64,000 nt of DNA from an uncultured Flavobacteriales bacterium. GTDB lineage: Bacteria > Bacteroidota > Bacteroidia > Flavobacteriales > CAJXXR01. Each line of letters opens with the position of its first letter. Position 1 is the first letter of the stretch. The stretch covers positions 1 through 64,000 of the forward strand of contig CAJXXR010000005.1 of the NCBI GenBank assembly GCA_913063375.1. The letters are read 5' to 3'. The notes beneath the pieces are model-generated. The model worked only from the letters and a program-made list of their open reading frames with translations. It was not told where the DNA came from and ran no database searches. Both the position numbers and the translations under genes were made by a program. This document shows, piece by piece, positions 18,495-26,471 of the stretch.

Positions 18495-18808
18495 TTAAAA
18501 TATCTGACATTTTCTAATTCTAAGAGCAACAATATGAACCAACAAGCACATTAACACCCCAGGGGATTACATACAACCACATAAAACAAAGGGTTTTTGT
18601 ATAAAAAATAAACCTACCCAAAAATGAGAATTTATACATCAAAAAATCTAATAAATATTTTATTTAAAATAGACTCTTAGGCCAAAAATTCAATGGATTT
18701 TTAGTGTCAAAATATTTAATAATGAAATAAAAAACAGCCTTCTTGTTCATTTTCCCAGCCATAGATAGAATAGCCTAATTACAAAAGGTTAATGTCTATT
18801 AAGTATTG
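18495..18808. other. AT-rich intergenic region, no gene seen
   Basis: Divergent space between the 31-codon ORF and gpsA. Several homopolymeric A/T tracts; neither strand has a frame or hairpin I can support. Confidence 0.4.
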
Positions 18809-18816
18809 TATCTTTG
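18809..18816 (+). promoter_or_regulatory. -7 promoter element of gpsA-sufS
   Basis: TATCTTTG, a perfect TAnnTTTG, 27 nt before the ATG at 18844. It overlaps an in-frame upstream TTG at 18814, which therefore cannot be the start of translation. Confidence 0.65.
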
Positions 18817-18843
18817 TCTTTAATATCTGTTAAAAAGAGGGCA

Positions 18844-19836
18844 ATGGAAAATAAACAAATTACTATTCTTGGAGGAGGAAGCTGGGCTACAGCCATCGTT
18901 AAAATGCTTTGCAATAACTGCGATAAAGTAAACTGGTGGATTCGTTCTCAAGATGACGTAGACTTTATTCAAGAAAATGGTCACAACCCAAAATACTTGA
19001 CTGATGTTGCTTTCGACAGAGACCAATTAAACGTTAGTACAGATATTCGTGCTTTGGTTGAAATGGCGGATATCGTAATCATTGTAATTCCTTCGGCCTT
19101 TTTACATAATGCTGTGGAAGGACTTACAGACTTATTGAAAGATAAGATCGTATTTTCAGCTGTCAAAGGTATCATCCCTGAATACAACCAGATTATAGGT
19201 GATTACTTGAACGAATTTCACCAAGTCCCTCTAGACAATATTGGTGTAATTACAGGTCCTTGCCACGCTGAAGAAGTCGCTCTTGAAAGATTATCCTACC
19301 TTACTTTGGCTTGTACAGATTTATCAAAAGCTGAATGCTTAGGTGAGAAATTAGCCTCTACCTATATTAAGGTCAATATATCAGACGATATCTACGGAAC
19401 TGAGATAAGTGCAGTACTTAAAAACGTATTCGCTATAGCCTCTGGAATTTGCCATGGATTGGGTTATGGAGATAACTTTATGGCGGTATTAATTTCAAAT
19501 GCCATTCGTGAAACAAAGCGATTTGTAGATGCAGTACATCCTATAGAAAGAGACATCAAGGATTCTGCCTATTTAGGAGACCTTCTAGTAACCGCGTATT
19601 CCAACTTCAGTAGAAATAGAATTTTTGGAACTATGCTAGGTAAAGGGTATTCTGTGAAAGCAGCCCAAATGGACATGAATATGATTGCGGAAGGTTATTA
19701 CTCCGTTAAATGTGTCCATGCCATTAATGAAAAATACGGCGTTAAAATGCCAATTACTGACGCCGTTTATAATGTAGTTTATCGTAAAATTTCACCTAGA
19801 GTTGAAATGCGATTACTCACCGATGAATTGGATTAA
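18844..19836 (+). CDS. gpsA: Glycerol-3-phosphate dehydrogenase [NAD(P)+]
   Basis: 330 residues from the ATG at 18844. The frame stays open to a TTG at 18814, but that codon lies in the promoter's -7 element. The N-terminal Rossmann motif ITILGGGSWATAI binds NAD(P)H, AVKGIIPE and ITGPCHAEEVA are typical, and the catalytic-domain Lys falls in EISAVLKNVFAIASGI. It reduces dihydroxyacetone phosphate to sn-glycerol-3-phosphate for phospholipid synthesis. sufS starts 15 nt after the stop, so the two are probably cotranscribed, an unusual pairing. Confidence 0.93.
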   Translation: MENKQITILGGGSWATAIVKMLCNNCDKVNWWIRSQDDVDFIQENGHNPKYLTDVAFDRDQLNVSTDIRALVEMADIVIIVIPSAFLHNAVEGLTDLLKDKIVFSAVKGIIPEYNQIIGDYLNEFHQVPLDNIGVITGPCHAEEVALERLSYLTLACTDLSKAECLGEKLASTYIKVNISDDIYGTEISAVLKNVFAIASGICHGLGYGDNFMAVLISNAIRETKRFVDAVHPIERDIKDSAYLGDLLVTAYSNFSRNRIFGTMLGKGYSVKAAQMDMNMIAEGYYSVKCVHAINEKYGVKMPITDAVYNVVYRKISPRVEMRLLTDELD

Positions 19837-19851
19837 AAACTCTCAGATCTG

Positions 19852-21069
19852 ATGTATAACATAGACAAAATAAGAAAGGATTTCCCCATCCTTTCTCAAA
19901 AGATATATAACAAGCCTCTTATCTACCTAGACAATGCAGCGACTACACAGAAGCCGCAGGCAATGATAGATTCACTTGTAAAGTACTACAGCGAATACAA
20001 CAGCAATGTTCATCGTGGTGTCCACCATTTAAGCCAAAAAGCTACGGATGCTTACGAACAAACGAGATTTACCGTTCAAAAGCTTATCAATGCTAAAGAA
20101 GCACATGAAGTAATCTATACTTCCGGTACTACAGATAGCATAAATTTAATTTCTACTATTATTGGTAAAGGAGCTTTAAACCCTGGAGATGAAATAATCG
20201 TTTCCGGATTAGAACACCATTCAAACATTGTCCCTTGGCAATTTATTTGTGATGAAAACGATGCCATATTGAAAGTTATTCCTGTTTTAGATAACGGAAA
20301 CTTAGATATGGACACTTATCATAAGCTACTAAATCCTAAGACAAAATTAGTTGCCGTAAATCATATTTCTAATGCACTTGGAATCATCAATCCAATTAAA
20401 GAAATAATTGATGCAGCACACAAGGTAGATGCATGGGCATTAATTGATGGGGCTCAAGCTGTGCCACACCTTACAATTGATGTACAAGAACTAGATTGTG
20501 ATTTTTACACCTTCTCTGCACACAAAATTTATGGACCAACTGGAGTTGGAATCCTTTATGGTAAAGAAGATATTCTAAATGAACTACCTCCGTATAGAGG
20601 GGGGGGTGAAATGATCCTCAAGGTGACTTTTGAAGAAACAACTTACGCAGGCTTGCCACATAAACTGGAAGCAGGGACTCCTAATATTGCCGATATGATT
20701 GCCTTCAATGCATCCTTGGAATATGTAATGGATATTGGATTAGAAAATATCGCGAATTGGGAGAATGAATTACTGCAATATGCCACAGAAGAACTTTCCA
20801 AAATAGATGGATTAACTATTTACGGAGACCTTGAACATAAGGCAGGAGCGATATCTTTCAATATAGATGGTATTCACCCTTATGACCTTGGGACTATAGT
20901 AGACAAAATGGGGATCGCCTTAAGAACAGGACACCATTGCGCCCAACCAATTATGGCTAGATTCAATATTCCAGGTACTATTCGCGCATCTTTTGCAATG
21001 TATAATACCAAAGATGAAATTGATCAATTCATTGCCGCAGTAAAAAAGGCAAGCATGATGCTGAAATAG
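19852..21069 (+). CDS. sufS: Cysteine desulfurase SufS
   Basis: 405 residues. Type II (SufS/CsdA) cysteine desulfurase: it takes sulfur from cysteine as a persulfide for Fe-S cluster assembly. PLP is bound by Lys225 in FSAHKIYGPTGVG; the persulfide-carrying residue is Cys363 in RTGHHCAQPIM, in a short loop as in SufS. The conserved PYRGGGEMI stretch is coded partly by a run of eight G (20599-20606). No sufBCD or sufE lies in the window. It follows gpsA by 15 nt and ends in a strong terminator. Confidence 0.95.
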   Translation: MYNIDKIRKDFPILSQKIYNKPLIYLDNAATTQKPQAMIDSLVKYYSEYNSNVHRGVHHLSQKATDAYEQTRFTVQKLINAKEAHEVIYTSGTTDSINLISTIIGKGALNPGDEIIVSGLEHHSNIVPWQFICDENDAILKVIPVLDNGNLDMDTYHKLLNPKTKLVAVNHISNALGIINPIKEIIDAAHKVDAWALIDGAQAVPHLTIDVQELDCDFYTFSAHKIYGPTGVGILYGKEDILNELPPYRGGGEMILKVTFEETTYAGLPHKLEAGTPNIADMIAFNASLEYVMDIGLENIANWENELLQYATEELSKIDGLTIYGDLEHKAGAISFNIDGIHPYDLGTIVDKMGIALRTGHHCAQPIMARFNIPGTIRASFAMYNTKDEIDQFIAAVKKASMMLK

Positions 21070-21086
21070 TAACAGCTTTATAAAAT

Positions 21087-21124
21087 AAAAAAGGCCTAAT
21101 GGAAATATCCATTAGGCCTTTTTT
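21087..21124. terminator. Bidirectional rho-independent terminator
   Basis: AAAAAGGCCTAATGGA pairs with TCCATTAGGCCTTTTT around AATA. It sits between the convergent sufS and the OmpA-family gene. Confidence 0.92.
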
Positions 21125-21144
21125 ATTACAGCAAAAATAATTCC

Positions 21145-22029
21145 TTACTGTTTTAACAATGCATTAATCTCATCCAAATTAGGGATGATAATCACTTCTA
21201 TTCTTCTGTTTTTTGCTCTATTATCCTTAGTATCATTAAGCGTTAAAGGACTGTATTCACCTCTTCCAGCTGCCGAAATTTGCTTTGGATTGATCGCTGC
21301 GTTCTTAGTCAGTAATTTTACAATACTCGTTGCACGCTTCACACTCAAATCCCAGTTATCCTTTATTGAGCCACCACTACTATAAGGGATATCATCTGTA
21401 TGTCCCTCTATAATAATTTGCAATTCGGGATGTGACTTCAAAACAGTCGCTAGTTGGCTTATCGCTTGCTTTCCTTTTTTATCTACCTGCCAGCTTCCAG
21501 AAGGGAATAATAAGGAGTTTTCTAAAGACACATACACCTTTCCATCTTTATGCTCTACACTCAGCCCCTTTCCTTCAAACTTACTTAAAGCTGCGCTTAA
21601 CTTAGTTTTTAAGGCCACCATGCTTGCTTCCTTTTCGGATATCATCATCTCCAAATTCTGCAATTTAAGGTCTCTTGCATGTAGAGAATCTGCCAAACGC
21701 CTGTTCTCTTCTGCTTGCTGACTCAACAAGTTATCATTCTGATTCACCAATGCATCGAAGGTTTCGTTTAAACCGTTGTACTTCGTTTCAAGTATACGAC
21801 TCCTTTGACCCAATTGAAGAGTATCTGACTCCAATGAAATATTTTGATCTCGCAGATTTCTAATTCGTTTATTCAAAGCCATTGCCAAGGAATCGTTTTC
21901 CAACCCTTGATACTTCATATCTGTTTTAAGACCAGCATAAGAAGATAATAACTCATCATATTTCTTCGTAGAAACACAAGAAACTACGAGTCCTGCTATA
22001 AGTAATAGCGGTAAAACCTTTTTAACCAT
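21145..22029 (-). CDS. OmpA-family lipoprotein with coiled-coil stalk
   Basis: 294 residues from the ATG at 22029; the longer frame would run into the gene upstream. Lipobox ending VVSC with Cys18. Residues of about 25-150 are heptad-like and charged, probably a coiled coil. The C-terminal OmpA domain (about 160-285) has the peptidoglycan-binding signature IIIEGHTDD ... NWDLSVKRATSIVKLL ... AAGRGEYSP ... NRRIEVIIIP. It should tether the outer membrane to peptidoglycan. It lies 4 nt after the DUF4837 gene, at the end of an operon with that gene and a lytic transglycosylase. Confidence 0.9.
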   Translation of the reverse strand: MVKKVLPLLLIAGLVVSCVSTKKYDELLSSYAGLKTDMKYQGLENDSLAMALNKRIRNLRDQNISLESDTLQLGQRSRILETKYNGLNETFDALVNQNDNLLSQQAEENRRLADSLHARDLKLQNLEMMISEKEASMVALKTKLSAALSKFEGKGLSVEHKDGKVYVSLENSLLFPSGSWQVDKKGKQAISQLATVLKSHPELQIIIEGHTDDIPYSSGGSIKDNWDLSVKRATSIVKLLTKNAAINPKQISAAGRGEYSPLTLNDTKDNRAKNRRIEVIIIPNLDEINALLKQ

Positions 22030-22033
22030 GTTC

Positions 22034-23038
22034 TTATTTTTTAGCAATGGGCGTTCTTTCAAATTTTAAACTTCTAATAATAGCTTCCAATTCTTGCATA
22101 TAAAATCGTTTCTTATACTTAGGACAATATAAAAAGCCTTCTATATTGATCAGCTTATTTCTTTCAGTATCCACATAGGTGTAAGAAACAAAACTTCCTC
22201 CTTTGAATTCACCAACCATCTTCCATAGACCACGTAACCTCATAGCGTACTGATCTTCCACATTCTGGACATCCAGATACACAGGAGCTCTACGTTCAGT
22301 CTTCATATATGAATTAACGGCCTCCCCTTCTACATACAATTCACTTAAAGAATCTCTAAGATTCAGTAAATAATCCTTTGACAGCTGGTCTTTTGACACA
22401 TAGTCCTCTTCATAGATAAACAGGCATTGGGTCAAATTCGGCTTCTCACGTCTCATAAAAGTAAATTGCTTACTTTCCTCAACAGTCGTAAAGTCTCTTG
22501 GGATAATCAATTCATATCCTTTTTGTTGCTTTAACTTAGCATTCAAACCTCCTTGACTGGCTTTCCGCTGGCTGGCTTGAATACGTTTGATATCTGCATT
22601 TATGAAATAATCCAAAAGATAGTTCCCATTCTTTTTAATCTGAGAAACCAACTCCTTAGGCTTATTAAATTTAAAGGTCAAAACATATTGATCCTTTGAC
22701 CAGATATTTTGACGCTCTGTGATAACAGTCTTCTCTGCATTATCTTCAATAAAGATGATATTCTTATGTAATCTAAGAATTGGACTAAAATCTTCATATC
22801 TGAATTTCACAAACTTAAAGGTAGGCTCTACTTGAGGAAGTGCTTTTACAGGCGCCTGGTACAATTCAGTTAAAGATTCAAATAAAGGTGAATCCCATAA
22901 AGAACTATCCGCAACTACTAATATTTCACCGTATCTCCCAGAATTTCCAGGCAACAATACATTTCCCTTTTCACCATCACCACAGGACCACAAAACCAGC
23001 CCTATTAAAAACAAACAAAAATTCTTCATATACATCAT
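22034..23038 (-). CDS. DUF4837 family lipoprotein
   Basis: 334 residues. The leader ends LVLWSC, a lipobox (Cys19 counting from the first Met). The rest matches the DUF4837 family of Bacteroidota: an N-terminal GRYGEILVVADSSLWDS stretch, a central RDFTTVEESKQFTFMRREKP and a C-terminal KRFYMQELEAIIRSLKF. No function is known. Its ATG overlaps the stop codon of the lytic transglycosylase gene (ATGA), and the OmpA-family gene follows 4 nt after its stop, so all three envelope proteins share an mRNA. Confidence 0.88.
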   Translation of the reverse strand: MMYMKNFCLFLIGLVLWSCGDGEKGNVLLPGNSGRYGEILVVADSSLWDSPLFESLTELYQAPVKALPQVEPTFKFVKFRYEDFSPILRLHKNIIFIEDNAEKTVITERQNIWSKDQYVLTFKFNKPKELVSQIKKNGNYLLDYFINADIKRIQASQRKASQGGLNAKLKQQKGYELIIPRDFTTVEESKQFTFMRREKPNLTQCLFIYEEDYVSKDQLSKDYLLNLRDSLSELYVEGEAVNSYMKTERRAPVYLDVQNVEDQYAMRLRGLWKMVGEFKGGSFVSYTYVDTERNKLINIEGFLYCPKYKKRFYMQELEAIIRSLKFERTPIAKK

Positions 23039-24297
23039 ACTCTATCTGGACTTACAAAAACTACTATTCTCTGACCTATTTTTAATCTATCGGACTTCAA
23101 TCTATTCCACTTCCATAAATTCTTAACCGAAACCTTATACTTATTTGCAATTTTACCTAACATGTCTCCAGACTTAACGCGATGAACAATTCTGGTATTC
23201 TTTTCGGTATAAGTAGGGTAATGTATAGCTTGCTTTTTTTCGTATGCAATTAGCATTCCATCCAATCGTTCTTGATTGGAAACCCATAAGCCTATTTTGT
23301 CAACGGGTAATCTCAAATAATATTTCCTACTGCTTGTTGCCGGTATTATATCAATCTTATAGCAAGGATTTAGAAACTGAATATCGTCCATAGGCATTTC
23401 CATGACCTCAGAAACAAACTTTAACGGCAAATTACGATTAACAGTAACCGTATCCGTTTTAAAGAAATTAAATTTTGGCGGAGTTTTTCCAATTCCATGA
23501 TCCCCTTGATGAGCCATTAGGTAATTCACAGCTATAAAACGAGGAATGTAGCGTTGAGTTTCTGTAGGAAGGTATTTTCTAATGGACCAATAATCTTTTT
23601 TCCCATTCGCAAAACGAATAGCCTTATTTACATTTCCTGGACCTCCGTTATAGGCCGCTAAGGCCAGAAACCAATCGTCATAAATGTTATATAATTTTTT
23701 CAAATATCGACAGGCAGCCTCGGTAGATAATTGAGGATCGGATCTTTCATCTACATAAGAACTAACCACCAAATCAGTTCTTTTCGCAGTATGATACATA
23801 AATTGCCATAAGCCTTTAGCCCCCATCCAAGATTCTGCTTTCGCATTTAGACTAGACTCTACAATTGGCAAGTATTTTAACTCTAAAGGCAAATTATTCT
23901 TTGCCAATATCTCCTCAAATATTGGGAAATAATATTCTGTCATCCCTAACATTTTAGAGAGATAACGAGGCGATTGTTTTAAGTAAGACTGAACATGTAG
24001 CTTTACAATCGGGTTATAATGTAAATGCAATGGCGTTTCAGCATCCAAAGCCTTCATTCGCATCAAAACCACAGAATCGTTCATTTCCCTATCAGGAACA
24101 GCTAAAGAAGTCAAACCATCTAAGTTTTCACTTTCAAACAACATTTCTAGTACTAAACTATCCAGTTTAGTTGCGAGGAAGATATCCTCTAACTTTTTAT
24201 CATCATGAAGTACACTGTCCTCATTTGAAGCAAAGGAAGTACCGAAGGAAAATAAAAAACCGATAATTAGTAGTGAAGCTTTGTAAATCAAATTCAT
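23035..24297 (-). CDS. Membrane-bound lytic murein transglycosylase (MltD-like, SLT + LysM)
   Basis: 420 residues from the ATG at 24297. An upstream in-frame ATG at 24339 lies in the terminator hairpin of gatA and is rejected. A signal peptide (ASLLIIGFLFSFGTSFAS) is followed by an SLT domain at about 115-280 with the catalytic Glu in LPIVESSLN, then GAKGLWQFM and AYNGGPGNVNKAI. A LysM peptidoglycan-binding repeat (VHRVKSGDMLGKIANKYKVS ...) ends the protein. It cuts the glycan strands of peptidoglycan, leaving 1,6-anhydro ends. First gene of the operon with DUF4837 and OmpA. Confidence 0.93.
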   Translation of the reverse strand: MNLIYKASLLIIGFLFSFGTSFASNEDSVLHDDKKLEDIFLATKLDSLVLEMLFESENLDGLTSLAVPDREMNDSVVLMRMKALDAETPLHLHYNPIVKLHVQSYLKQSPRYLSKMLGMTEYYFPIFEEILAKNNLPLELKYLPIVESSLNAKAESWMGAKGLWQFMYHTAKRTDLVVSSYVDERSDPQLSTEAACRYLKKLYNIYDDWFLALAAYNGGPGNVNKAIRFANGKKDYWSIRKYLPTETQRYIPRFIAVNYLMAHQGDHGIGKTPPKFNFFKTDTVTVNRNLPLKFVSEVMEMPMDDIQFLNPCYKIDIIPATSSRKYYLRLPVDKIGLWVSNQERLDGMLIAYEKKQAIHYPTYTEKNTRIVHRVKSGDMLGKIANKYKVSVKNLWKWNRLKSDRLKIGQRIVVFVSPDRV

Positions 24298-24315
24298 AAA
24301 CCAATTTGTTAGGAA

Positions 24316-24343
24316 TAAAAAAGAGTGCATAAAATGCACTCTT
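24316..24343 (-). terminator. Rho-independent terminator of gatA
   Basis: AAGAGTGCAT pairs perfectly with ATGCACTCTT around AAA; on the minus strand it is followed by six T. It lies 56 nt past the gatA stop and in front of the transglycosylase gene. Confidence 0.92.
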
Positions 24344-24398
24344 CAAATATATAGTAAATGTCTAAATGGTCAAAAAAACCAGCAAGGCAGTTATTACA

Positions 24399-25826
24399 TT
24401 ATATAGTTGTAAGATATTGAGAGAAAGCCAACAATTGCTCATCCTCAAAATTATCCGCCACCAACTGAACACCAAATGGTAAACCATTACTATGCTGCCC
24501 TAGCGGTAATGAAATCGCAGGATTTCCAGCAATATTAGCCTGAACGGTATAAATATCCTCCAAATACATAATGGTAGGGTCTTCATATTCTTGACCAATA
24601 TTGAATGCTGTCTTTGGCGTAGTAGGTAAAATTAGGAAATCGTAATCATTAAAAATCTCCTTTGTTTTTTGACTAATCAATCCCCTTACCTTCTGAGCCT
24701 TTGTATAATAAGCATCATAATAACCTGAACTAAGAACAAACGTTCCTAATAAAATTCTACGCTTAACCTCTGTTCCAAATCCTTCAGTTCTAGAGAACTT
24801 ATAGGTTGTTTCCAAGCTATTCGCTCTTGGACTTCTATATCCAAAATGAACACCGTCGTATCTTGCAAGGTTAGAAGAAGCTTCAGCTGTTGTCAATACG
24901 TAATATGTAGGCACTAAAAAATCTAAATACGGAAACTCTACTTCATCTACTTGATGACCTTCCGCTCTAAGCTTTTCTATTTTATTTAAAACTTCCGCTT
25001 TAATCTCTGGATCAATAGCGTCGTTAAATAAATACTCCTTTAAATAAGCCAACTTTTTCTTCCCCTCCTTTAATGGAGCATTTGCATCCATCGATGGTTG
25101 AGAAACACAGGTAGTATCCGCCTTATCTTCTCCAGATATAACAGCCATTACCTTTTGCATATCTTCTACAGATCTTGTAAAAGGACCTATTTGGTCAAAA
25201 CTTGAAGCAAATGCAATAAGCCCATTTCTAGAAACTCTACCATAGGTAGGTTTCATTCCATAGATCCCACAGAAAGATGCAGGTTGACGAATTGAACCTC
25301 CTGTATCACTACCTAAGGTCACTTGACACAAATCAGCCGCTACAGCTGCTGCGCTTCCCCCAGAACTTCCTCCTGGCACCTTTAAAGTATCATGTGGATT
25401 TTTCACAGGACCATAAACAGACGTTTCATTCGCTGAACCCATTGCAAATTCATCACATCCTAGTCTACCAATAATAATAGCATCTTCTCGTAATATCCTT
25501 TCTACAACAGTAGCATCAAATAAGCTTTCGAAATTCTCCAACATTTTTGAAGAAGCCGTTACCTTGTGATTAGCATAGCAAATATTGTCTTTGATACCTA
25601 TAACTAGACCCGCTAATGAACCCGCTGTTCCAGCTTGTATTTTTTGATCAACTGCTTCAGCTCTTGCCAAAGCCTCTTGATCATATACTTCAACAAAGGC
25701 ATTCAATTCTTTGTTTTCCGCTATCTTCCCTAGGTGATATTCCACCAACGACTTACAAGACTCTTTCCCTTCGGAAAAGGCTTGATGGACAGCACTAAGA
25801 CTTTCGTATTTATAGGTAATCTCCAA
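24399..25826 (-). CDS. gatA: Asp-tRNA(Asn)/Glu-tRNA(Gln) amidotransferase subunit A
   Basis: 475 residues, amidase-signature family. The Ser-cisSer-Lys triad is at K79 (GIKDN), S154 (PGGSSGGSAAAV) and S178 (GSDTGGSIRQP), the same numbering as in well-studied GatA. It frees ammonia from glutamine to amidate misacylated tRNAs together with GatB and GatC, which are not in this window. The only start upstream of the conserved region is a TTG at 25826; a -7-like TAAGTTTG overlaps it, so the exact start is uncertain. A strong terminator lies downstream. Confidence 0.93.
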   Translation of the reverse strand: MEITYKYESLSAVHQAFSEGKESCKSLVEYHLGKIAENKELNAFVEVYDQEALARAEAVDQKIQAGTAGSLAGLVIGIKDNICYANHKVTASSKMLENFESLFDATVVERILREDAIIIGRLGCDEFAMGSANETSVYGPVKNPHDTLKVPGGSSGGSAAAVAADLCQVTLGSDTGGSIRQPASFCGIYGMKPTYGRVSRNGLIAFASSFDQIGPFTRSVEDMQKVMAVISGEDKADTTCVSQPSMDANAPLKEGKKKLAYLKEYLFNDAIDPEIKAEVLNKIEKLRAEGHQVDEVEFPYLDFLVPTYYVLTTAEASSNLARYDGVHFGYRSPRANSLETTYKFSRTEGFGTEVKRRILLGTFVLSSGYYDAYYTKAQKVRGLISQKTKEIFNDYDFLILPTTPKTAFNIGQEYEDPTIMYLEDIYTVQANIAGNPAISLPLGQHSNGLPFGVQLVADNFEDEQLLAFSQYLTTI

Positions 25827-25849
25827 ACTTATAGTGTTTTAAGACAAAT

Positions 25850-25872
25850 AAAATCCCAGAATATGGGATCCT
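25850..25872 (-). terminator. Probable terminator of tatA
   Basis: A short stem, ATCCCA/TGGGAT around GAATA, is followed on the minus strand by TTTTATTTG. It lies between tatA and gatA. Modest strength. Confidence 0.45.
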
Positions 25873-25967
25873 TATATTCAAAAAAAAAGTACGTACTGCT
25901 CCAGGAACCCACATATCTGAGCTCCTAAGAAGCAATATTCAATTTAATCATATAGGAAGATGGTAGA

Positions 25968-26171
25968 TTACTTTACCTCTTTCTTATCATCAAGTTCCTT
26001 CTTATTATCGTCATCTTCTTTTGTGGCATCTTTAAATTCCTTGATACCAGAACCAAGTCCTTTCATCAATTCTGGAATTTTTTTTCCACCAAACAATAGC
26101 AGTATCGCAGCAACAATTAAAACTACTTGATACGGACCAAAAAAACCTAATGCGATGTTTAAAGCGTTCAT
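25968..26171 (-). CDS. tatA: Sec-independent translocase protein TatA/E
   Basis: 67 residues from the ATG at 26171 (a TTG at 26186 is also in frame). It has the TatA plan: a short N-terminal membrane helix ([15 protein letters not shown]), the FGP hinge-type stretch before it, the amphipathic helix [20 protein letters not shown], and a charged disordered tail. It forms the protein-conducting assembly of the twin-arginine pathway with TatC, which is not in the window. A perfect -7 element lies 31 nt upstream of the ATG. Confidence 0.93.
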   Translation of the reverse strand: MNALNIALGFFGPYQVVLIVAAILLLFGGKKIPELMKGLGSGIKEFKDATKEDDDNKKELDDKKEVK

Positions 26172-26202
26172 ATGCTTCTTTTTCAAAATGATTAGTAGAA
26201 CG

Positions 26203-26210
26203 CAAAGTTA
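26203..26210 (-). promoter_or_regulatory. -7 promoter element of tatA
   Basis: Minus-strand TAACTTTG fits TAnnTTTG exactly, 31 nt before the chosen ATG. Confidence 0.55.
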
Positions 26211-26394
26211 AGAAGAAATAAGCCAAAAACCTTGATAAAGGTTTTTAAGTTTGGCACGAAAGTTGTAACCAAAGAAAAGGGTTCGCTTTTACACGAACCC
26301 ACCCTCAAACTATATTGAAATATAGTAATTAAAAAACCGAATGATTATAACCCTCAAAAATAATCACCGGTGATTTATGTACTAGACATAAATC
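26211..26394. other. Hairpin-rich intergenic region, possible RNA gene
   Basis: No reading frame. It holds a chain of inverted repeats: AAAAACCTT-GATA-AAGGTTTTT (26225-26246), GGGTTCG/CGAACCC (26279-26300), a short palindrome AATCACCGGTGATT (26362-26375) and TGATTTATGT-ACTAG-ACATAAATCA (26371-26395). A plus-strand TTGGCACGAAAGTTGTAA (26251-26268) resembles a sigma-54 promoter with one mismatch in the -12 GC. The gap lies between the divergent tatA promoter and the 3' end of the endonuclease gene. An unrecognised small RNA is possible. Confidence 0.35.
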
Positions 26395-26440
26395 AGCCCT
26401 AAATTAGTTTTTTTTATTGAAAAAACAAAATTAGGGCTGG
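26395..26440. terminator. Terminator-like inverted repeat
   Basis: AGCCCTAAATTAG pairs imperfectly with AAAATTAGGGCT across an A/T-rich spacer with long T and A runs. It lies 32 nt past the endonuclease stop (minus) and would also end any plus-strand RNA from the preceding gap. Confidence 0.55.
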
Positions 26441-26471
26441 TTTTGCTCTGTATTATATTTTAATACCCTTT

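Noticed and set aside
18207..18843. tRNA, CRISPR or insertion-sequence remnants in the larger gaps
   Set aside because: No TpsiC-like box, regular repeat-spacer pattern, transposase fragment or target duplication was seen in this or the other gaps.
20599..20606. Run of eight G in sufS as a phase-variation switch
   Set aside because: It codes the invariant Gly-Gly-Gly of PYRGGGEMI in an essential-type enzyme; slippage would only inactivate it.
25824..25831. TAAGTTTG as the promoter of gatA
   Set aside because: It overlaps the only plausible start codon (TTG at 25826), which would leave the mRNA without a start; likely a chance match, though the gatA start remains uncertain.
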